Shown here piece by piece: positions 9,480 to 18,108 of a stretch of 64,000 bases of DNA; position 1 is the first letter of the stretch, and every line of letters begins with the position of its first letter. Made by a program: the position numbers and the translations under genes. Location: assembly GCF_000372725.1 (NCBI RefSeq), contig NW_005202428.1, positions 1,388,438 to 1,452,437 of the forward strand, read 5' to 3'. The DNA is from Emiliania huxleyi CCMP1516. Lineage: Eukaryota; Haptophyta; Isochrysidales; Noelaerhabdaceae. The notes under the pieces are model-generated. The model was not told where the DNA came from. It saw only the letters and a list, made by a program, of their open reading frames with translations, and searched no databases.

Positions 9480-11873
9480 CTACGCTAGCCTGAGTCGGGG
9501 GTGGGTGGGTGGCAGGTAGTCCTGTGGTGCAGGTGGACGTCGGTGCGCAGCACCATCAGGAAGACGGCCCCCCTTTGGTGATTGCTCACGACCAGGGAGA
9601 GAGACGTGCTGTGCCAACAGCGGCGCACGGTCAAAGAGCGACTGGGCACCGCTTGCCGCGCGCTTGATTGTCTGCTCGACAGCATCCTCTGCCACGTCGA
9701 CTGCTCTCTGCACCGTCGACTCATCCAGGTGGAGATGAGTTCTCCCGAAGCGGTAGACGAGAATGACAAGGGCAGCAACGACGGCCAGGACGATGGAAAA
9801 GATCACGGCAGTGGAGAAGTTGTCCGTCGCGAGCACCGGCGGGGGCGGTGCGGGGGCGTGTACGGGGATAGAGCTCGACGGTGGAGGAAGAGAAAGTAGC
9901 TCACGGGCGTCGCTGAGAGCAAGGTGGTGAAAGAATATTGGTGTCATGCAGACGTGGCCGACGATGGCGAGCGGGAAGACAGTCGTATGAGCTCTCCAGG
10001 TCAGCTTCGGAAAGGTGCGGGGTGGAGGGCACTGATTCCTCAGAAGATTGTGCCGATCAATGAGCATACCGTATGAGAAGAAGAGAGCGCCGAAGAGGTA
10101 GAGGATGGGGAGAGCAGATCCAAACACGAGGCATACGACCACAAACTTCCCAGCGAGCTGGATGCGGAACGCAAGGTAGAGGTCCGAGTCCTTGATAAAC
10201 AGGCGGTCCATCCGTTGCTGCGTCTTTTGGCGTGGCGCGAGGAGGTACCGCCGGATCGGAGTGTTTAGGGAGATCCAGTCAAGCAGGGTCGGAATAACAA
10301 GCGCATCGCCAAGGGGGCCCATCACTGTCGCGACGGTCGCCCCTCCGAGGCTGTACCAAGAACGCCCAAAGATTCCACCCGTGACTGACAGGAATATCAT
10401 CGCCGACGCGACGGTATTGACGACCTGGAAGAAGAGCAGCTTCGCGAACACGGATGCCTCGCGATCAGAGTAGGTCGGGTGGCGCTCAAGGACGTCAGCA
10501 AGGACGGGGGTCGACGCGAACAAGATGAGATTCCCGAATATACAGGGCAGCGCCTGCAACAGGAGCACCGCCAGCAGGTCCATGATCAAGCCGCTAAAGC
10601 CGCCACGATCTCGGGGAAGCGCGTCGCTGAGCAGGCCTCCATTCTTGTCGTTGGCCCACGTGATAAAGGCGATGATGGCGGTGCCGGTGCCGGCAATCAG
10701 CATCGTGATCGTCGTGGAGACCACTTGTCGCCAGAGGCGCTCGCGCGCGGGGGTAGCCAACCCTTCCCACAAAATGTCTGACGGTGCAGGTGCGCGCTGG
10801 GCTGTCACGCCTGAGGGAAGCGTCGGCAGCGACGGCACGGGAGCCTCGATGCCGACCTTTGCTTTGCGTGGCACTCGGGCGCGACGGTGGGGGCGGCTCG
10901 ATATAGCGATCGCTTCGATGCACCGGCGGGCCTGCTCCGCCTTGGAGAAGGTGGCGAAAGCATCGCCAGTCCCATCGTATGCCTGGCGAGAGAGACGAGC
11001 AGTGATTGAGTCGTGCTCCGCGAGCTCACGGCGCGCCTCCTCCTCCTTTGCCAGCAAGTCATCCGCTGAAGCCGTTTGCCCTACTCGGTCGAGGAGCTCA
11101 AGCACCGGCCGAAGTAGCTCTCGCCGGGCTGAGCCTTGGCGGCATCGTTCAGCCTGCCGCGAGAGGTATAGCAGCGCGGTCAGGTGCTGCAGATTCTCCA
11201 GTAGGTGTTGCCGTGCCGAGAGACGCTTGAGCAAAACCCCGTCCTTGCGCGCGAGCACGACCTGGGTGCACTCGCCAAAGCACTCCAGCTGCGATTGCAA
11301 CACCGCTGCTTGGATTCTCGGCGGCAAACCGCGCAGCCACACCGTCGTCTCCTCGGGCGCCTCCTCTGGGTCGTAGTGGTCGACCTGGTCCTTTGCAGCA
11401 GCAATGATGTCTCGGCCACGGAAGAGCGATATAACGAATATGCTCAAAACGATGAGCTCGACGGCGCCGTAGCTTGCGTTGATGGCAGCCGCCTTGACAT
11501 CGCCCAAGGACCCTTTTGTCAGCCAAGATGCATTCTCCAGGTTCGAGCCGCTGACATTGGAGACCATGCTCGGAAGCACAACAGCAAAGGCGAGAGAGAA
11601 GGTGACAAACATGAACCGCTGCCACTCCATGTAACTGTACACCCCGGAGCCGAAGACCTTGAAGCAGTCGATCGAACATGACAGAGGGAGCAGCTTGCCT
11701 TCATGGTCGCGAGGCAGCGCGGCCCGTTGCACCTGACGGGAGACCTGCAGAGAAGGCTTTGCGACGAGCGCAGCGACCTGCGTCAGTGTCGCCCTGCGTA
11801 TTGCGTGCCCGCGCCACGCTGCGGAAAGTCTAGCCTGCGCCAAGTGCGGCACGCGGCCGGGCTCGCTCGCCAT
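9480..11873 (-). CDS. OSCA/TMEM63 (CSC1-like, DUF221) mechanosensitive cation channel
   Basis: Single exon of 797 aa from the ATG at 11873. After an atypical N-terminus come early helices (MEWQRFMFVTFSLAFAVVLP and VELIVLSIFVISLF), a cytosolic RRM-like region (TVWLRGLPPRIQ ... YDGTGDAFATFSKAEQARRC), the family hallmark APAPSDILWEGL near residue 345, and about eight further hydrophobic helices (TTITMLIAGTGTAIIAFITW, LIMDLLAVLLLQALP, IQLAGKFVVVCLVFGSALP, AVIFSIVLAVVAALVILVY). This order is that of OSCA/TMEM63 channels, which open on membrane tension or hyperosmotic shock and pass Ca2+ and other cations. The polar tail ends in Pro/Arg residues. It is intronless and less GC-extreme than its neighbours. 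Family assignment is firm; localisation (plasma membrane or vacuole) is not shown. Confidence 0.87.
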   Translation of the reverse strand: MASEPGRVPHLAQARLSAAWRGHAIRRATLTQVAALVAKPSLQVSRQVQRAALPRDHEGKLLPLSCSIDCFKVFGSGVYSYMEWQRFMFVTFSLAFAVVLPSMVSNVSGSNLENASWLTKGSLGDVKAAAINASYGAVELIVLSIFVISLFRGRDIIAAAKDQVDHYDPEEAPEETTVWLRGLPPRIQAAVLQSQLECFGECTQVVLARKDGVLLKRLSARQHLLENLQHLTALLYLSRQAERCRQGSARRELLRPVLELLDRVGQTASADDLLAKEEEARRELAEHDSITARLSRQAYDGTGDAFATFSKAEQARRCIEAIAISSRPHRRARVPRKAKVGIEAPVPSLPTLPSGVTAQRAPAPSDILWEGLATPARERLWRQVVSTTITMLIAGTGTAIIAFITWANDKNGGLLSDALPRDRGGFSGLIMDLLAVLLLQALPCIFGNLILFASTPVLADVLERHPTYSDREASVFAKLLFFQVVNTVASAMIFLSVTGGIFGRSWYSLGGATVATVMGPLGDALVIPTLLDWISLNTPIRRYLLAPRQKTQQRMDRLFIKDSDLYLAFRIQLAGKFVVVCLVFGSALPILYLFGALFFSYGMLIDRHNLLRNQCPPPRTFPKLTWRAHTTVFPLAIVGHVCMTPIFFHHLALSDARELLSLPPPSSSIPVHAPAPPPPVLATDNFSTAVIFSIVLAVVAALVILVYRFGRTHLHLDESTVQRAVDVAEDAVEQTIKRAASGAQSLFDRAPLLAQHVSLPGREQSPKGGRLPDGAAHRRPPAPQDYLPPTHPRLRLA

Positions 11874-12377
11874 GCTGGCTCATGCTTGGAGCCATTGCGC
11901 ACGGCCGTTACCGACCGGGCCCGCTCCAATTTCTTTTCTTCGAGGAAAGGTTCCCCTTGGGAGAGTAACACTAACCGCCAACGCTAGCGCACAACGACCT
12001 GGGTCGGGCTCATAGCCTCACACTAGCATCCCACCTCGCGAGCCGATCTGGCTCAGCGAGGCTCGGCAAGGCTGAAGCACGGGGCACACGGCGGCTCGGG
12101 TCGCTCCTCAACGCAAATCCGTAGAAGCTGCTCGGGGCACCTGCTTTAGGCTAGGTTAGGTAGGAAGGTGAGAACAGCCAGGCTCGGACGCGGTATGCTC
12201 GTCGTGTAAGAATTTCGTCAGAGAAGAAACCTTCGTCCGGGGGTCGGGCTCCCCCCTCCCCCCCCCCCCTTAAGGGGGGGGGGGGTCGGCCAAAAAACAC
12301 CTCGCTGGCCGGCCACGGCGGGCACCCGGCCGGTAGCAACACCGCCTTCGGATCCCTCTACGCTCGGCCCCTCGTAT
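11874..12377. other. Divergent intergenic region with a poly-C/poly-G palindrome
   Basis: The spacer separates two divergently transcribed genes (starts at 11873 and 12378). At about 12247-12285 a C-tract, TTAA and a G-tract form a near-perfect palindrome of about 30 bp, able to fold as a hairpin or G-quadruplex. No other gene or RNA is visible. Confidence 0.5.
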
Positions 12378-13823
12378 ATGCGCGCCTACATCCTCCTGAC
12401 CATCGCGGCGACTCTGCCCGGCGGGCTTGGCTTCGCTTCCCACGGGCCGGCGTGCGTCGACAGCGATGGGGAAGTCCCCGCTCTTGCCGCCTCTCTCGGC
12501 GTGTACGACATCACCTCCTGCGCGGGAGTCTTGCTGGCCGGATACTGCCCACGCGTCCCATCGGAAATGGCGCACTACTGCTGCGCCTCGTGCTTCGCTC
12601 CAGACCGCGTCTCTGACCGCGAAGCGCGCAAAGGGGGCGGCCCGGCACCTGCACCTGCGCCGGCCCCTGCATCAACCCCTGCGCCAACCCCTGCCCCCAG
12701 CTGTCCAAAGCAGTACACCTACACAGTGAACACTGGCACCTTCTGGGACCCCTTCCTCAACGCGTGGGCCTCGCTCGATTGCAGCAAGGCCGACCCGACC
12801 TGCGACGGCCTGACGTGGTGCGCACAGGAGGCGAAGCGGCTCTGCCCCGGGAGCCCCGGGAGTGGCATTCTCGAACACGCCGGAAATTGCCCCAGGCCCA
12901 ACGAGGGGTGTGGTGTGTACTCACGTCCAGATGGCAGCGGCCCAGTCGCAGACCGTGATGGGCGCTGCTGGCTGGGCGGCAAAGGCGCCTCCTGCGGCAA
13001 CAACAACGGATATGACTGCATGAAGCTCGTGAAGGAGAACGGGGAAAACAAAGGGGTCTGCCGCGACAACGAATGCCAAGACGGCAACTTTTATGCAAAG
13101 TGCGGACACGACGGCGACTGCAACGGGGATCGCCGCTGCGTCAACGACCGATGCAGCTGCAGTACCACCGGCGGCGACACACAATGCCTGCCAATGTGCG
13201 AATGTTCGGCGTATGAACTAAAGTTCGGTGGCAACGGTCTGGGGGAAGTGAAAAGGACACCAAGCTGCGAACAGTGCAGGCAGCGACCGGAAGTATATGA
13301 TTGCGACCCCGAGAACCAGAATTGCGATAGCGTTCCCAGGTACGACCCCGCGAAGCAGAGATATGGGGGAGGGGGGCACGGCGTTTGCTTGAACCATTAC
13401 CAATGGAATTCAGTGGGCGGTGTAGCAGCGGTGTACTATGGACAATGCCAGACCGGCAAAGAAGGTGCGCTGTGCGGCAGCGATGGGGATTGCATCAGCG
13501 GCCACTGCTACGAAGGGCTGTGGCAGTCGGCAAATTATGGTTACAAGAAGTGCTCACCACACGTGTACGACTACCCCCGGTGCGTCACCGAGGAGCCCAG
13601 CTGCCTCGTGAACAATGGCGGCTGTCCGAACGGGCTGCCGTGCCACCAAAGAATTGGCGGGGTCTACCGCGTGGACGGGACGGGCGCTAGACTTGTGCCA
13701 CCCCGGAAAAAGTGCTACCGCGCATTAACGGGCTGCTGGGGGTGCTTGAACCTTGGTTCTGATGGTGAACCCATCGGAGTCGCCAGCGGGGACGTCGATC
13801 ATTACGGCGCCTGCCCATACTAA
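12378..13823 (+). CDS. Secreted cysteine-rich protein with ShK-like domain and Ala-Pro linker
   Basis: Intronless frame of 481 aa from the ATG at 12378. Residues 1-20 (MRAYILLTIAATLPGGLGFA) are a good signal peptide. Residues ~26-71 contain spaced cysteines ending EMAHYCCASC, resembling the ShK-like fold common in algal extracellular proteins. A (PA)n/PTPAP linker (~85-108) leads to a C-terminal region with about 35 cysteines in EGF-like or disulfide-knot spacing (CGHDGDCNGDRRCVNDRCSC, CGSDGDCISGHC, CLVNNGGCPNGLPC). This suggests an extracellular adhesive, cell-covering or matrix protein. No enzyme motif is seen. The ShK fold alone does not imply toxin function. Confidence 0.75.
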   Translation: MRAYILLTIAATLPGGLGFASHGPACVDSDGEVPALAASLGVYDITSCAGVLLAGYCPRVPSEMAHYCCASCFAPDRVSDREARKGGGPAPAPAPAPASTPAPTPAPSCPKQYTYTVNTGTFWDPFLNAWASLDCSKADPTCDGLTWCAQEAKRLCPGSPGSGILEHAGNCPRPNEGCGVYSRPDGSGPVADRDGRCWLGGKGASCGNNNGYDCMKLVKENGENKGVCRDNECQDGNFYAKCGHDGDCNGDRRCVNDRCSCSTTGGDTQCLPMCECSAYELKFGGNGLGEVKRTPSCEQCRQRPEVYDCDPENQNCDSVPRYDPAKQRYGGGGHGVCLNHYQWNSVGGVAAVYYGQCQTGKEGALCGSDGDCISGHCYEGLWQSANYGYKKCSPHVYDYPRCVTEEPSCLVNNGGCPNGLPCHQRIGGVYRVDGTGARLVPPRKKCYRALTGCWGCLNLGSDGEPIGVASGDVDHYGACPY

Positions 13824-14445
13824 TGAACTGGCGAGCGGGGCAATGCACCAATGCCGAACGACCCCGGTGCCACAGACCAGAATCGGTGCTGCAAGTCCGG
13901 CACAAGCGCACGCAACATGTAAAATATGCGAGCTCTTCTCGGCGTGAGTCCAGCGCGCCAAATGAGGCTCTCCACTGGACAAAGGTTAACGGTACACGTC
14001 GGCACCGTGCACCGCCTCGGTATACAAAATGCGCCTGCGGGCGGACACCCTCACAGATCTCACAGATCACTAGCTCCATGTCACGCCCCAGCACGTGCTG
14101 CCAGCAGCAGCACTCCGGGTGTCCGGCGTGTGACAAAGCGTCCTTCCGTTAGAATTAAGAACATCGTGTGGATTCTTCGTATGTTATGAGAGAGCATGTG
14201 CATGGCAAAGCACGTCCCAGATCAGGCACCTAGGGCGACACAGAGCCGCGCGCTCGCCGCACACTACGTAGTGACACTAGCTAGCGACCGCTTGTCCATG
14301 TCCATGTGCATTGTGTATTGGACCGAGGTGCTACATGCAGACAGTACTCTATATTCGCGGGCAATGCCGAGGACGGCCGGGCGCGCTCCGCAAGGTAGAG
14401 GGCGGGCATATCTCTGACGGCGTGAGGGCGCGGCGCCACCCGCGC
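13824..14445. other. Intergenic, about 620 bp, nothing supported
   Basis: Convergent spacer between the Cys-rich gene and the DUF4399 gene. Frames here are short, disagree between strands and have no recognisable domain. Composition is less GC-rich than the flanking genes. Confidence 0.5.
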
Positions 14446-14919
14446 TCACGCACCGTTGACGTTGACCGTGATTGTCTTCGCAAACTCCTTTCCGTACGAC
14501 TCATGGTAGGCGTTTGCGAACTGCAGGGTGATCTTGTGCTTCCCTGGCTCCAGCTCGAGCTCCCCCTCCGACTGCGCCTTCCCGTAGTGCTTGTGGGTGG
14601 CATCCATCGGGATTGCCTCGCCGCTCTTTACGAAGGCTGTGGGAGCGTCGATGATCATGTGGTGGTGGCCAGTGCCTTCCTTGAGCCCAGCGGCAGCAGG
14701 CGAGAGCGCGTACCCGGTGACCTCAAACTTGTACGTGAACGTGCTCGGCACCGTATCGCCGTCCTTCACGTTTGTGAAGTACACGCTGTTCTTTGGACCC
14801 TTGGCACACGCGGGCGACGCGACGGTGAGCACCGCGGCGGCGGCAGACGCAAGAGCCTCCCGTCGCGGCATGGGCTGGAGCACGAGGCCGACAAGAGTTG
14901 GGAGCACAGCGATCATCAT
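14446..14919 (-). CDS. DUF4399 protein with a Tat-like thylakoid targeting region
   Basis: Single exon of 157 aa from the ATG at 14919. The N-terminus carries PMPRREALASAAAAVLTVASPACA, shown here only as its parts: a twin-arginine followed by a hydrophobic stretch and an Ala-x-Ala-type cleavage site. That pattern is typical of thylakoid-lumen (Tat) or bacterial secreted proteins. The mature part has the DUF4399 pattern: YFTNVKDGDTVPSTF, a central TGHHHMIIDAP, HKHYGKAQSEGELELEPGKH and a final hydrophobic strand. Bacterial and plastid members have conserved His residues that suggest metal binding, but function is unknown. Its presence supports a photosynthetic host. Upstream plastid transit information may be incomplete. 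Confidence 0.8.
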   Translation of the reverse strand: MMIAVLPTLVGLVLQPMPRREALASAAAAVLTVASPACAKGPKNSVYFTNVKDGDTVPSTFTYKFEVTGYALSPAAAGLKEGTGHHHMIIDAPTAFVKSGEAIPMDATHKHYGKAQSEGELELEPGKHKITLQFANAYHESYGKEFAKTITVNVNGA

Positions 14920-15318
14920 GCGTGCCGAGAGCAGCGACGCGGGTGCCGAGACGGCGACGACCCGGGTGAAGAGCCGCTAGTGCAGCGAAACTGCAACACC
15001 GAAAGAAAGAAAAGTCGCGCGGAAGTTGGGTTGTGCCGGTTGCCTAGGATACTGATTGTGCCAACAAGATAAAAACGAGATTACCGTCCGGCACCGGGAC
15101 GCACGCCGGCGACATTAGCTGCTGTACGGCCCCGGCATTGCCTCCCCTGGATAAGCTAGACCGAGAGCGTCGGCGAGGCCGACTACCTGTCGCTGCTCAC
15201 GCAGCACACCTAATTCCTGCTGCCTCTTTGCCTCGACGCCGCAGCGCGCCAGCTGGCTGGCCTGGCTGCCCCCATCGCCCTCCTGTGGCCTCTGCTGCAG
15301 CCTGAAGCACTCGGCGCA
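14920..15318. other. Divergent intergenic region, possible unannotated upstream exon
   Basis: The frame of the next gene stays open upstream of its ATG at 15319 back to about 15214 and encodes a hydrophobic stretch. A CAG acceptor after a pyrimidine tract is visible near 15242. An upstream exon around 15100-15200 is therefore possible but not resolved. Confidence 0.4.
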
Positions 15319-16657
15319 ATGCTGACCACCGCAAACGTACTGACGTATGTGCTGCCCACGCTGTTGGTCTTCCTGGTGCACGCCCCCATCGACAACGGCG
15401 GCTTCCGCTGGGCCTGGAACGCCGGGTTCAACCGCGTGCTGCGTACCCACTTCAGCAGCCCTGAACAACAGAAGTATCTGCAACTGATCCGGAAGTGGGC
15501 GATGGAACACAACCCGTCGAAGCACACGTCCAGCCACTGGTGGTACTCGGAGCTGGGTTCGCTGACGCCCGCCTTCGACGCGCTGGTGCACAGCCCGGAG
15601 GTCGCCAGCATGTTTGCCTCCATCTTCTCGCCTCGCTGGTACACGGTGATCCCTGTGTGGGGCATGAATGAGATATACGTGAGCGGCCCGAATCGAACGG
15701 GCAACTCGGACACGGTTTTCTACACCAAGCACATCGACGGGCCCTTCCCCTTCTTCCCCTTCGCCTCCTGCTTCCGTTGCATCGTGGGCATGGACAACAA
15801 CACACAGGTCTCCACCGTCTTCCCCATGGTGCCCACGTCCATCACTGCACAGCAGGGCAACCTGGTGGCCTTTGACTTCCACCGCGAGCCGCACTTCATC
15901 CAGGACCACCCCAACGCTGGCCTGGCGAACAAGGAGCAGCGCATCGTGCTGAAGCTACACTTTGTCACGTACCCCACCCTTCTCATGCCACTTGGCCGCC
16001 TGCTCGCCTTCATGAGCACGTGTTACAATCAGCTCTTCCGTCTGCTCTTCGTGAGCACCATCACGCCGGAGACTGCGCTGGAGAAGTTCGGCGCGTGGAA
16101 CGTGGTCTTCTGGACGCACGCGTTCAACAAGGCTGAGGAGTACGTGGGCTGGAACAACCTGTCCTACCTCGCCCTGCTGGTGCACCTCAGTGTCGCCAGC
16201 TCTCAGCCCCTGGTGCTGCTGCTCGGCACGTCCTTCGTGCACTACGTCCGCTACATCAAGACCTTCTACTGGCGCACGGAGCTGCAGTGGGCGACGTTCA
16301 AGCGCGACGTGCTTGTCTTCAAGACGGTCTCGCTCTCGCAGCTGGTGGCGCACTACCTACACTCTACTTTGCTGCGCGCCAGAGCGCGCAGCCTACACTA
16401 CTGTGGCCCGTCGCCCTATCCCTCTCGCTGCTGTTTGTCGGCTACTTCGTGAGCATCTCCGCCACGTTCGCGCTGGGCGTGGACCGCACCTACTTTGGCG
16501 AGGAACTGGGCTACTGCCCGCCCAAGCGCGTCACCCGGTTCCCTTATGGCCCCACCCCATGATTGTGAGTCAGATTGTGGCGCTGTGCGGGTTCCACGCT
16601 GCACCTCACTTCCGGCAGGCCATGCCGCACTTGGTGGCGAGAGCTGATACCATGTGA
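15319..16657 (+). pseudogene. Membrane protein with 2OG-oxygenase-like middle, broken by two frameshifts
   Basis: The frame from the ATG at 15319 encodes a hydrophobic start, then a soluble region with H-I-D (YTKHIDGPFPFF), FHREPHFI and RIVLKLHFVTYP. This resembles the H-x-D...H...R spacing of 2-oxoglutarate oxygenases. At least two membrane helices follow (LALLVHLSVASSQPLVLLLG). Clear continuation then jumps frame twice: near 16357-16362 into YFAARQSAQP ... FALGVDRTYFGEELG, and near 16548-16553 (CCCC homopolymer) into HPMIVSQIVALCGFH, ending at 16657. The tail resembles phospholipid-methyltransferase-like membrane proteins. Each jump is a net -1 shift. It is either a recent pseudogene or contains two assembly indels. 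Family name is uncertain. Confidence 0.55.
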
Positions 16658-18108
16658 CGGCGGAGTTGACGTCTCCGACGGTCGTAGCGGCGTGGCTGAG
16701 GGCGGCGGTGGAGGCGCCCGAGGGCGCGGCGTGGCTGGTCTCATGGGTCTAGCAAACCATAAACCACACTGAGAGGATGCGACGAAAGCAGGCGGGCGAT
16801 AGCAGGACGCACGAACTAGTTAGAGGTAATATGACCTCGGTGGGTGTGAAAGGTCTACCCATTACCCAAGAAAGGGTTGGCGCGGTTAGATGGGAGGTAG
16901 AATGTCTACCTACCGCAAGAAGCGAGCCGCTCGCGGCGAGCAGTTTTAGAAAAAGGGAAAAGGGGGAGGGTTAGTTTGAACCCGAGCCGAGCTTCGCTCG
17001 GCTCCCCCCCGCGCGGGAGCGCCCCCCCCCCCCCCCCTCTCCTCGGGGGGGCGGGCAGAGCCCGCACCACACACTGCGCCTTTGCGGACGCCGGACCGAG
17101 GCCTAAGCGCTGAGTGCGCTGACGTGAGGCTGGAGCGCCAGAGAGACCCGCGCCTGAGCATGCTGCCGCGGGCGAAGTTTGAGTGAGCTGTGTGAAGCCC
17201 CGCGCACACGCAATATCGGCTCAGGAGTTCGGAGAGTCAGGCCAACATAGGATCCCGCCGAAATGCGTAACTCCGAGGAATCAGGAATCAGGAATCAGGA
17301 ATCAGGAATCAGAATCCCGGTCAAAATGTTGGAATCAGGAATCAGGAATCAGGAATCAGGAATCAGAATCCCGGTCAAAATGTGGGCGATCCGACAAATC
17401 AGGAATCAGGAATCAGGAATCAAATGGAGCATCAAGAATAGGAAGAGAGACAGGAGAATCGGGAGGGGGGAGCAGAATCAGGAATTGGCTCTGGCTGCCC
17501 TAGAGAATCGGAAAGGAAGCGGAGGAAACGAGAATGGAGAATCAGGAAGCTGAAAGCGGGGCCAAGATGGGAGAGTCTGGGGAGAGAATCAGAATATCTG
17601 AGCAGAAGAGGAACCTGGGAAGGGGAATCTAGTGAGAGGTAGAATAGCAAGAATCCTTGTGTAGTAGAGCAGAATAGGAATGGCAGAATCCTTAGGCGCG
17701 GACAGACTTCTCCATTACTCGCTTTGTCGCCATACACGTTTTTCTCTTCTGATTATGCGTTCCATGGATATTGTGCACATGGTCAGTCTCTACAATATAT
17801 ACACTGACACTTCACCTCCCAGAGCTCGACCCGGTCCGTCACGGCCATCCCCTGCGCTCTCGCTCGGCCTCCGGCCGCGGCGCGGTGTGGTGGCGTCAAA
17901 AATCCGAAGAGGACTGGGACGCGGTCGTCGGACGTTCTGAGGTCCAACTAGGCGTATGGATTGCCCACCCAGGGCTATCACCTGGCCCAGTGGCACGACT
18001 GCTCTTCACAGCCTGGCCCAAGTCGCAAGCTTCATGCACAGCCGACAGTTCCGACGCCTCCAGCGCTGGAGGCGGAGCTGACACAGACAGCGTGGGCAGC
18101 CGTCGAGC
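16658..18108. other. Intergenic, about 1.45 kb, repeats but no supported gene
   Basis: Contains a C/G-rich inverted stretch at about 17002-17053 and the AATCAGG array at 17276-17424. A less GC-rich tract with a TATA-like CAATATATACA sits near 17795. The frames here are low complexity or derive from the repeat. Confidence 0.5.
17276..17424 (+). repeat. AATCAGG heptamer array with higher-order copies
   Basis: The unit AATCAGG is repeated about five times, ends in AATCAGAATCCCGGTCAAAA, and the whole block of about 60 bp is repeated (17276-17329, then 17330-17385), followed by a third shorter run to about 17424. Related scattered GAATC/AATCG words continue to about 17690. It is a minisatellite with higher-order structure. 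Frames through it encode only repeat peptides (NQESG) and are not genes. Confidence 0.9.

Noticed and set aside
17276-17424. CRISPR array
   Set aside because: Direct repeats have no unique spacers of regular length, the unit is 7 bp, and the genome is eukaryotic.
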